This document shows positions 9,474 to 17,472 of a DNA stretch of 34,215 nt, in pieces. Origin of the DNA: Planctomycetia bacterium (GTDB taxonomy: Bacteria > Planctomycetota > UBA1135 > UBA2386). Within the stretch, counting starts at the first letter, position 1, and each line of letters starts with the position of its first letter. The stretch covers positions 1 through 34,215 of the forward strand of contig SXPK01000069.1 in the NCBI GenBank assembly GCA_005776365.1. Reading direction: 5' to 3'. Under the pieces are notes generated by a model. It was not told where the DNA came from. It was given only the letters and a program-made list of their open reading frames with translations, and made no database searches. The translations under genes were made by a program, and so were the position numbers.

Positions 9474-9509
9474 CGACGGGCAGCCAATGTGGCTGCCCGT
9501 CGTCGTTTT
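9474..9509 (+). terminator. Rho-independent terminator-like hairpin between the two HEAT paralogs
   Basis: CGACGGGCAGCC-AATGT-GGCTGCCCGTCG (12-bp perfect stem, 5-nt loop, 9474-9502) followed by TCGTTTT. Confidence 0.8.
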
Positions 9510-9737
9510 CACCTGATGTTGAGTTCTCTCGGTTTGGAACAGAGGTTGCCAACCTCAGCCATGGAATCACGCACGCCGTCGGCAGACTGCAGGAGGGCGA
9601 CCCCGCCAGTGCATTCACAACTCCTCGGCGATTGCGTCCTGCATCGAGCCCCGCTGGTGGCAGGGCGAGTTCTCTGCAGAAGCCGCGGAATCCACAGACT
9701 CCGCTGCAAGCGCTCGATTCTTCCACGTTCCTCAGTG

Positions 9738-11798
9738 ATGGGCCTCGCTTGCCGACTTGCTGTTCGACCACTTCTGGCTTCGCTGGTGCTGGCCATCCCA
9801 TGCTTCGCACACGGTGGCCAATACCGGGGACCGAGCAATATTGGGTCGCCAAACACTCAGGCAGCAACTGGTGGGAGTAACAGTGGGACAACCTCGGGAT
9901 CGAGTGGAACCTCGCCTGCGGGTTACGGATCCTCCACTTCGGGTGCATCGGCACCCGGCCTGCTCCTAGGTGGCGGCGTTGGCGCAGCGGGCCGACAAGG
10001 AAGCCGTGGTTACGTGATCGACGCCGATCTCTCCAGTTGGGAGTTCTGGTGGGAGTTCCAGAAGGACCCACTGCTTCGGCTTCGCGATGGCATGGAGTTG
10101 CGAAGGGCACTCAACGCAACCGACGCGCTGCTTGGTGGCAGAGGAGCATTGGCGAGGACGCTCGAGCCACCAAGTGCAACGACGGTTCAGACGGTGGTAG
10201 TCCCGGGATTGGTGAAGGCTTTCCGAGAGGCAACGGATCGCGACACCATCAGCTCGACCATGGTCGCGCTCGCCAAGATCGGGCAAGACCCTGCTGGGGC
10301 TCGCCTACATGACCTGTTCTCTCAGAAGCTGTCGAGCCACGATCAGGAGCTCCGAGAGACGGCGGCACTCTGCATTGGCATCTCGCGTCAGTGCCGACGC
10401 GAAGACATTGCCTTGCTTGTTGCACTCTGTGTCGATGCGCCCCTCGCGCACCGGGAGGCGGCACGGACTGAAATCGACCAACGGACTCGCGCCTTTGCTT
10501 GTTACGGGCTCGGACTCTGCCTACCTCGCATTGAACCACATCGCCGACACGCCCCGGTTCGCGCGCTGCAATCACTACTCGAGGCAAGTGATGCCACGAG
10601 CACACAACGCAATGTGACGGTCGCCGCCATCGCGGCACTCGGACAACTTCCGCGCGACACCTCAGCGGCGGGCCGCAGCCTCCTAGACATCGCCGCCAAC
10701 AGCCTGCTGGCATTCTACGACAAGGAACTCGGACCCGGCGCGCAGATTGTCCAGGCCCACTGTCCTATCGCCATTGCAAACCTGATTGGACCGGATCACG
10801 CGCTGAGCGACGTCTGCAGGTCGGAGTTTGCAGGATGCCTCGCAGCGGAGCGCACGTCAGATTCAGGCCCCACATCCAAGGCCAACGACCACGTTGGGCA
10901 ATCTTGTGCAAGTGCGTTGGGCCTGCTCTGCCGCCCATGGGAGAACGAAACCTCACCAGACCACGACATCTGTCTAAGGCTGCTACGCACCTGCCGCGAG
11001 GCCCGCGACCACCAAACGCGCTATTTTGCGGCACTAAGCTTGGGCCGAATTGGTGGGGAGAAGGCGCGAACAGCACTGCTCGACGAAATGCGTGAGGCCA
11101 GTCGTGCGATCGAGCAGCCCTGGATCATGCTGGCGCTCGGCTCCATGATCGCTGCCCGAGCCGACGCTTCTCTCGTTGGATTGGTGACGCCTGACGACGA
11201 CCGCGAGGTTTGTGAATCTCTGCTGCGAACCCTAGACGCAGCCAAGAGCCCACATGCGATTGGCGCAGCAGCGATCGCCTTGGGCCTTTGTCGCGCACCA
11301 GGAAGTGGTGACCGTCTGCGCGCCGCGCTGTCTGAATACGGAGATCGAGAGGACGTCGGTGGGCAGATCGCAATCGGTCTCGCCTTGCTTGAGGAGCGCA
11401 GTGCCGCCCCCCACATTCGAGAGCTCCTCGCGGATTCGGTCCGCAAACCGCAGTTGCTGGTTCGATTTGCCATGTCACTCGGCAAACTCGGCGACGCGGA
11501 AGCAGTGGCGCAACTGACTTCCATGCTGACCGATGCCGAAGGCGGGCTTGCGCGCCTTTCCGCGGTCGCGTCTGGCCTAGGTCAGCTCGGGGACCGTCGC
11601 TGCGTCGATCCGCTCGTTCAGATGCTGCAAAACAAGACGCTGACGCCATTGACGCGCGCCTTTGCTGCTGTTGCACTCGGTGGCGTCTGCGATCCGGAGC
11701 CAATGCCTTGGAACGCACGCTACGCGGCGACTCTCAATTACCGTGCGGCTGTCGAAACCTTGACCGATGGCGCTTCGGGGATCCTCGACATCCTATAG
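9738..11798 (+). CDS. Secreted HEAT-repeat protein, paralog of 7329-9443, with Ser/Gly/Thr-rich linker
   Basis: ATG 9738 MGLACRLAVRPLLASLVLAIPCFA|HGGQYRGPSNIGSP...; LSSWEFWWEFQKDPLLRLRD; C-term LTPLTRAFAAVALGGVCDPEPMPWNARYAATLNYRAAVETLTDGASGILDIL, collinear with the upstream paralog. Confidence 0.88.
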   Translation: MGLACRLAVRPLLASLVLAIPCFAHGGQYRGPSNIGSPNTQAATGGSNSGTTSGSSGTSPAGYGSSTSGASAPGLLLGGGVGAAGRQGSRGYVIDADLSSWEFWWEFQKDPLLRLRDGMELRRALNATDALLGGRGALARTLEPPSATTVQTVVVPGLVKAFREATDRDTISSTMVALAKIGQDPAGARLHDLFSQKLSSHDQELRETAALCIGISRQCRREDIALLVALCVDAPLAHREAARTEIDQRTRAFACYGLGLCLPRIEPHRRHAPVRALQSLLEASDATSTQRNVTVAAIAALGQLPRDTSAAGRSLLDIAANSLLAFYDKELGPGAQIVQAHCPIAIANLIGPDHALSDVCRSEFAGCLAAERTSDSGPTSKANDHVGQSCASALGLLCRPWENETSPDHDICLRLLRTCREARDHQTRYFAALSLGRIGGEKARTALLDEMREASRAIEQPWIMLALGSMIAARADASLVGLVTPDDDREVCESLLRTLDAAKSPHAIGAAAIALGLCRAPGSGDRLRAALSEYGDREDVGGQIAIGLALLEERSAAPHIRELLADSVRKPQLLVRFAMSLGKLGDAEAVAQLTSMLTDAEGGLARLSAVASGLGQLGDRRCVDPLVQMLQNKTLTPLTRAFAAVALGGVCDPEPMPWNARYAATLNYRAAVETLTDGASGILDIL

Positions 11799-13843
11799 GC
11801 CGGAAGGAGCGACAATGCAGCCGCCACCGCCAGCGCTCCGGCGAGCCAGCCATTCCTGCTTGCGACCGCCCGTGCACGCAGGATCGGTTCCAATTGTGCG
11901 GCCAATGACTCGGACTGGGCTGTGAGTTGGGACTTCATCGCAGGATCCGGGGCGAACTCCAGTCCTGCCTGCGTTGCCGACAGCGCGGCTGCTATGCGGC
12001 GCTGCGACCACAACGCGGCACCAGTCAGGTAACAGAGGTAGGCACTTCCGTGCTGGCTTCGAGCGGCGGCGCGGATCGCACCTTCGAAGTCTTTCTTGTC
12101 GTAGGCGGCAAAAGCCGCGGCCTCAGACCACTCGACACTCTGTTCGCCAACAAAACGCAGCGACGCGATTGGCTCCCATGCACTCAAGTAGGACCGATCG
12201 AGCAACAGATCGAGTCTCGGTCGATCGTCCTCAAGCACAGGGGAGGATGCGAGGTCCGGCAGATCCTGGGCATGCCGCCACGGTCCTGCGGCACCCTCCT
12301 GTTGAACCTTCTCCCAAATGGCAGCGTCGGCGGCACAGAGCTGCCATGAACCTACAGTCGCCAGGCTAGCAGTAGACAAGTCCGCATCTCGACGTCCAAC
12401 GAGCAGGATGTTTCGGGAATTGGGCACGCAGAATGCCGCCACGTCCGTGAACACCTCCCGCATCGTCCGTCCGATCGCACAGAGTACAGGGTCTGCGAAC
12501 CCCAGTCCGCCGACGTTGCAAGCGATCACGCCTCTCGGCTTCATGCGTTCTCTGGCCGCGGTGAAGAACTCGCGGCTCGCAAGATGCGCTGGGATGTAGA
12601 CCTGGTGTCGATAAGCATCCACATGAATGCAATGCCACGATTCTCTGGCGCGCGCGACGAACACGCGGCCGTCGAGACCTGTGACGATGGTCCCCGCGAT
12701 GTCCACCTGTGGAAACCACTGCTTGCCCAGTCGGGCGACTTCGGGGTCGAGTTCGACGCCGTCAACTACCGCCTTCGGGTATAGCGCGCCGTAGAGCCTC
12801 CTGAAGGTCCCCGCAGCATCGCCGATCGACAGCGCTCGGAGGCCGTCTGGAGGGACACCATCGCCAGCTAGCAGCGGAACGAGCGCATGGTAATCATAGT
12901 ATGAGCTCGCCTTCGCGGAGGGATTGGAGTCGCTCGTGAACACTCGCCCTGCTACAGCGACCGACTGATAGCTGTCGAGCCCTTCATTGATCTTCAGCTC
13001 CGTTCGGGAGGCCTGTCCGGCAGATTCCGGTGACCTCACAACGCGCAGGTACTGCAGCGTCGATTCATGGGCAGCAAGTAGTTGCTGGCCTTCTGGGGCA
13101 CTGCGCAAGGGCGAGAAGGTCGTCAGCGACAGCATGATGCACGCCGCTACGGTCGCCGCGGCAACAGCCTGGGGACGGACCAGCAGCCAAGCCACACCGA
13201 GCAGTGCAGCGGCAATCCAGATGGCCGCGCGGCAGCCGTAGGTCGGCACCAACCAATGCGTCGCAGCAAACGTGCCAACGAGGCTGCCGAGAGTGCCTGC
13301 GGCGGAGACCATGCCCGCCGCGCGACCCAGCCCTGTGCCAGTTCGGGCTGCGCCAACCACAAGACACGGTGAGACTGCGCCGATAAGCCAGAGCGCAGGG
13401 CCAAACAGACCCAACGTCGCCGCCAGTGAGCCTCGCACGAGAGCAGGCATCGCCGCTTCGAGCGGAAGATCCTGCGGCAAAAGCCAGTCGCACAACAAAG
13501 GCCCCAGTATCGGAGCCAGTGACAACGTCAGAGCGGCCATTGCCAGCAGTGGGACCGCGCCACGAGCGCCTCGATGCTCCGCAAGTCGTCCTCCAAACCA
13601 AGCTCCTGCTGCCAACGCAAACAGGATGACCCCAATCACGTTGGTCCATACGTAGGCGGAATCACCAAAGAAAGGCGCGAGCATCCGCACGGCGCTCAAT
13701 TCAACCGCCATGCAAGCACAACCGGCAAAGCCTGCCGCCCAAGCGGCTCGCCAGGGAACTAAGCCCGCCGCACTTGCTTCACTTCTGGGCACCGGCCTCG
13801 TCCGCCTTCTTCTCAGTCTTTGGCACGTTGACGCGGAACTCAA
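11738..13843 (-). CDS. Fused membrane (MFS-like) + spermidine synthase-like protein with C-terminal TPR-like helices and terminal TM segment
   Basis: AAGFAGCACMAVELSAVRMLAPFFGDSAYVWTNVIGVILFALAAGAWFGGRLAE N-term; 'LSIGDAAGTFRRLYG...VDGVELDPEVARLGKQWF' and 'DAYRHQVYIPAHLASREFF' spermidine synthase-like. Start uncertain: GTG at 13792 is an alternative overlapping the upstream gene less. Confidence 0.82.
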   Translation of the reverse strand: MSSASTCQRLRRRRTRPVPRSEASAAGLVPWRAAWAAGFAGCACMAVELSAVRMLAPFFGDSAYVWTNVIGVILFALAAGAWFGGRLAEHRGARGAVPLLAMAALTLSLAPILGPLLCDWLLPQDLPLEAAMPALVRGSLAATLGLFGPALWLIGAVSPCLVVGAARTGTGLGRAAGMVSAAGTLGSLVGTFAATHWLVPTYGCRAAIWIAAALLGVAWLLVRPQAVAAATVAACIMLSLTTFSPLRSAPEGQQLLAAHESTLQYLRVVRSPESAGQASRTELKINEGLDSYQSVAVAGRVFTSDSNPSAKASSYYDYHALVPLLAGDGVPPDGLRALSIGDAAGTFRRLYGALYPKAVVDGVELDPEVARLGKQWFPQVDIAGTIVTGLDGRVFVARARESWHCIHVDAYRHQVYIPAHLASREFFTAARERMKPRGVIACNVGGLGFADPVLCAIGRTMREVFTDVAAFCVPNSRNILLVGRRDADLSTASLATVGSWQLCAADAAIWEKVQQEGAAGPWRHAQDLPDLASSPVLEDDRPRLDLLLDRSYLSAWEPIASLRFVGEQSVEWSEAAAFAAYDKKDFEGAIRAAARSQHGSAYLCYLTGAALWSQRRIAAALSATQAGLEFAPDPAMKSQLTAQSESLAAQLEPILRARAVASRNGWLAGALAVAAALSLLPAYRMSRIPEAPSVKVSTAAR

Positions 13844-15203
13844 CCGGGAACAAGAAGCCGCTGTCGTTCTTCCGCAGCATTCGTTTCAGCAGGCTGTTGA
13901 AGTCACGGTTTCGCTTTCCTTCTTCCCACGCCTTGTCGTTGACCACGAGCGAGACCGGCTTGTCGAGGTCCACCAGCGCATCGTTGAGTGACAGGGTCAA
14001 TGAGTCCACGCCGACAGCGGTGATCTTGATCCTGTTCTGTGCCCGATCCGCTTCTACGACGACGCGTGGCTTGGCGCCCTCAGGAGCAGTCTGGACCGAG
14101 GACATGTCGAGGATGGAGACCCAGTAGGCCTGTTTGAACCTGTCCTCGAGCGGCTCGATCACGATCTTGGCGCGGTTGACGATGCGTTTGCATCCGGCCA
14201 TCCACTTTTCGATCTCCGGCGCAGCTGCCGCGAAAGGATAGGCGTCTGTTGCCGACAGTATGGTGCAAGTCGCGCCCTCAACCTGGTCGAGTTTCGCCTT
14301 GAACGCAGCGCAGGCCTCGGCCGTCTCGCCAGTCGAGATCAACAGCACATTCACACCGCCGAGGCTCCCCAACCGCAGTGCATCCGCAGAAGGAGGAGAA
14401 CGCAGTACCAGTCCGGTGAAGACGTCCGGGAAGTGACATGCAAGCCTGACGACGAAACCACTGGCGCCCCTGCCGGCGTCCACGAAGCGACGCGATCTCT
14501 CGACGTTGTAGCCGCGCTGCGTCTCGCCGAACGATGAGAAGATTTCCTGGATGCGCTGTATCTCCTGTGCCTCGGCGCCGTCCTTGGAATAGTCAGGCAA
14601 CGCGTCGAGGTCGACAGTCTTGGACACCACGGGAATGTGGACGACCGAATCGCTCACCAGCGCGGACTTGTCGGTCCAAGTCGTGTCGAACCACTTCTTG
14701 CCATCCGTCCACTCCTGCTTGTCGTCGAGGCCAGGCACCAGCAGCAAGGCGCGCGTCGGAGACTCCGCCTTGTAGGCCTTGGGCACCGCAATCCAGTAGG
14801 CGGGGGTCGGGTCCTTCGCTTCGACCTTGCGCAGAGTCAGCGCTTGCTTGCGCTCGTAGGGCAGCGCGTTGGCGAAGATCACGTCGAGGTCGGCGGTCGC
14901 CTTCAGCAGATCGCCATGCTTTTCGCACTGCCGCTTCCAGTCCGTCCAGAACGCGTCTTTGGCTGTGTAGTAGGCCTTCTCTGCCTTCTCGCGCGCTTTT
15001 CCCGTCGTGGCGGGATCGTCGTAGGCGATCTGCGACTCGACCATCTTCGAAAGCTTTGCCTGCAACGACTTCTGGTCGGCTGGCGCGAGTTTCGTCACGG
15101 GGTCCTGTGGCGCCACGGAGACGTTGGCATCTCCCCAAGGCGAAAGACCAAGACAGGCAAACGTAATCGTCGCAAACAGAGGCATCAGCAACTCCGGGAT
15201 CAA
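13779..15203 (-). CDS. Secreted alpha/beta hydrolase-fold-like protein of unknown function
   Basis: Signal peptide, 'AYWIAVPKAYKAESPTRALLLVPGLDDKQEW' and 'VERSRRFVDAGRGASGFVVRLACHFPDVFTGLVLRSPP' resemble a hydrolase core. Confidence 0.6.
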   Translation of the reverse strand: MIPELLMPLFATITFACLGLSPWGDANVSVAPQDPVTKLAPADQKSLQAKLSKMVESQIAYDDPATTGKAREKAEKAYYTAKDAFWTDWKRQCEKHGDLLKATADLDVIFANALPYERKQALTLRKVEAKDPTPAYWIAVPKAYKAESPTRALLLVPGLDDKQEWTDGKKWFDTTWTDKSALVSDSVVHIPVVSKTVDLDALPDYSKDGAEAQEIQRIQEIFSSFGETQRGYNVERSRRFVDAGRGASGFVVRLACHFPDVFTGLVLRSPPSADALRLGSLGGVNVLLISTGETAEACAAFKAKLDQVEGATCTILSATDAYPFAAAAPEIEKWMAGCKRIVNRAKIVIEPLEDRFKQAYWVSILDMSSVQTAPEGAKPRVVVEADRAQNRIKITAVGVDSLTLSLNDALVDLDKPVSLVVNDKAWEEGKRNRDFNSLLKRMLRKNDSGFLFPVEFRVNVPKTEKKADEAGAQK

Positions 15204-15256
15204 CTGCGGCGGTTGGATGGCAAGGCGTCGACCGAGCGTCGACGGGGTCCAGGACC

Positions 15257-16180
15257 TTACCGGCGCCTGGACGCGGTGTCAGGCTCTAGTTGGGCACGTC
15301 GTCGCGGATGCGGTTTCAACACCAGATCGATGGTGGCACGGCGCAGCAGTGCCGCCTCGGGTCGGATCGCAAGCGCGGCACTTGCCAGTTCCAGTGCGCC
15401 GGAACGAGTGGAAGCCGACTGATTGCCCAACGCCGCCTCGAGCACCAAGTTGGTAAGGCCCGGACCGTCACCGCTACGAACGTCGCAGCCAAGGCTTTTT
15501 CGGAACGCCTCGCTGGCGGCGGCGGGTTCGCCGCTCACTCGCAGCAAGAGCCCGTAGTCATTCCAGGCCCATGCATCCATTGGCGCGAGCGCCAACGCCT
15601 GTTCGTAGACCAGTCGCGATCGGGCCAGGTCGCCAGCATGGCGAAGCGCCAGCGCGAGATTGCAAGAGCGGGCTGGATCAGGCGGCGGCAAGGACGCGAT
15701 CGCATCGAAGAGCCAGAGGCCTGCGGCGATGTCTGCATCCCGCATCAATCCATCGGCGACTTCGACGCAGCGCGCTTCTTCAGCCCGAAGCACCGCATCG
15801 ACAACAGCAGGCAGTCGCGTCATCGCGAATTCGGCGGCACGAACGAATGCGCTGGCACGTTGCAATGCCAGCAAGGCACGCAGGCGCGCTTCGACGGTTC
15901 CGAACGGCAGCGGCTCCCGCAGTTCCGCTTCGTCGCTCCAGCGCAGGCAGAGTTCGTGCTCCCCTGCGGCCCATGCACATCGCGCCGCCACGGCCAAGCG
16001 ATCGTCGCGCAAGCGACCTGGTTCCGTGTGCAGGAACGCCTGCACGGCAAGTCGCGCCGACTCGCGGTCCTCGAGACCTTTGGCCACTGCTGCATCGAAA
16101 GCTCCGGCCTGAGCCATCGCAGACGCGAGCAGCGCGAGCGGCAGGAACGCCGAAATGGAAGGGCATCGCATCCGAGTCAT
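15257..16180 (-). CDS. Putative secreted TPR-repeat protein
   Basis: MTRMRCPSISAFLPLALLASAMAQA signal peptide; 'LALALRHAGDLARSRLVYEQALALAPMDAWAWNDYGLLLRVSGEPAAASEAFRKSL' TPR units. Confidence 0.7.
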   Translation of the reverse strand: MTRMRCPSISAFLPLALLASAMAQAGAFDAAVAKGLEDRESARLAVQAFLHTEPGRLRDDRLAVAARCAWAAGEHELCLRWSDEAELREPLPFGTVEARLRALLALQRASAFVRAAEFAMTRLPAVVDAVLRAEEARCVEVADGLMRDADIAAGLWLFDAIASLPPPDPARSCNLALALRHAGDLARSRLVYEQALALAPMDAWAWNDYGLLLRVSGEPAAASEAFRKSLGCDVRSGDGPGLTNLVLEAALGNQSASTRSGALELASAALAIRPEAALLRRATIDLVLKPHPRRRAQLEPDTASRRR

Positions 16181-16297
16181 CGCGCGGCGAGCGGCACGGC
16201 CAGCGCCCAGCGCATTGCTGCATCTTCTACCCGCAGAGTCGCGCCGGCAACCCTGCGCAACCGTGCTTTCCATCCGCTCGCGCTGCATGATCGACGC

Positions 16298-17446
16298 GTG
16301 CGCAAGTCACGAGTAGCGATCCTCGGAAGCACGGGATCAATCGGCACCCAAGCCTTGGACATCTGTCGAGAGCACGACGACCGCTTCGAAGTTGTCGCGC
16401 TGCAGGCAAACTCGTCGGCGGAAGCGCTTGCAGATCAGGCGGCGCGCTACTCCGTGCTCGACGCATGCCTCACTCGTGCGGCGAACCCGCCCGAATCCCT
16501 TCCAGCCGCGACGCGGTTCCACTCCGGCCCAGAAGGCCTGATCGACATGCTGGAGCGATCGGAGCCCGACGTGGTGCTGAACGGAATCACGGGAGCTGCC
16601 GGCCTCCCTGCTTCCGAGTGGACCTTGCGGCACGGGCGGCGGCTCGCGCTTGCGAACAAGGAGTCAATGGTGCTCGCGGGCTCGCTGTTGATGGACCTCG
16701 CCCTGCGGTACGGCGGCGAAATTCTCCCCGTCGACAGCGAGCACTGCGCGATCCATCAGTGCCTACGATCCGGACGTCGTTCCGAAGTTCGCAAGATCCA
16801 CCTGACCGGCTCCGGTGGCCCGTTTCGGAACCGGCACCTCGAGACCTTCGATTCGATCACGCCGAAGGAAGCCCTCAACCATCCGACTTGGACCATGGGA
16901 CCGCGGATTACGGTCGGTAGCGCGACGATGATGAACAAAGCCTTCGAAGTCCTCGAAGCGCGGTGGTTGTTCGATCTCGAGCCCGAGCAGATCCAGGTCG
17001 TCATCCACCCGCAGAGCATTGTCCATTCGATGGTCGAGTTTCGCGACGGCTCCGTGGTGGCGCAGTGCGGACTGCCGGACATGCGGCTGCCGATCCTCTA
17101 CTGCCTCGCCTACCCGGACAGGCTCGAGCACCCGTTCCAGCCTTTTGACGCGACCAAGTGGAGCAAGCTGGAGTTTCTCCCCGCGGACACGAGCCGCTAT
17201 CCGGCCATCAACCTCGCCTACGAAGTCATGCGCTTAGGCGGCGACTCAGGCGCAGTGCTGAACGCAGCCGATGAAGTCCTGACGCAACGCTTCCTGGATG
17301 GAGTGCTGCCGTTTCCGTCAATCACTGGCCATGCCACAACGATTGTGCGGAAGCGGGAAGTCCGCCCGATCCGGAGCATCGCTGACGTGATCGCAGCTGA
17401 CCGCGAAGGTCGCGAACTCGCAGAACGGCTCGTGCCACCCCGCTAG
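16298..17446 (+). CDS. dxr: 1-deoxy-D-xylulose 5-phosphate reductoisomerase
   Basis: GTG start; VAILGSTGSIGTQALDI, NGITGAAGL, LALANKESMVLAG, PVDSEHCAIHQCL, LTGSGGPFR, TPKEALNHPTWTMGPRITVGSATMMNKAFEVLEARWLF, VVIHPQSIVHSMVEFRDGS. Confidence 0.96.
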   Translation: MRKSRVAILGSTGSIGTQALDICREHDDRFEVVALQANSSAEALADQAARYSVLDACLTRAANPPESLPAATRFHSGPEGLIDMLERSEPDVVLNGITGAAGLPASEWTLRHGRRLALANKESMVLAGSLLMDLALRYGGEILPVDSEHCAIHQCLRSGRRSEVRKIHLTGSGGPFRNRHLETFDSITPKEALNHPTWTMGPRITVGSATMMNKAFEVLEARWLFDLEPEQIQVVIHPQSIVHSMVEFRDGSVVAQCGLPDMRLPILYCLAYPDRLEHPFQPFDATKWSKLEFLPADTSRYPAINLAYEVMRLGGDSGAVLNAADEVLTQRFLDGVLPFPSITGHATTIVRKREVRPIRSIADVIAADREGRELAERLVPPR

Positions 17447-17472
17447 ACGAACCAACCACCTCGCCCCGCAAC

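Noticed and set aside
14637-15422. 261-aa plus ORF opposite the hydrolase-like gene
   Set aside because: Low-information antisense translation; no signal, TM or family motif, while the minus gene has a coherent signal peptide and fold-like pattern.
15290-16297. N-terminal extension of the 718-aa dxr ORF
   Set aside because: Covers the antisense of the TPR gene; Dxr homologs start near the GSTGSIG motif, consistent with GTG at 16298.
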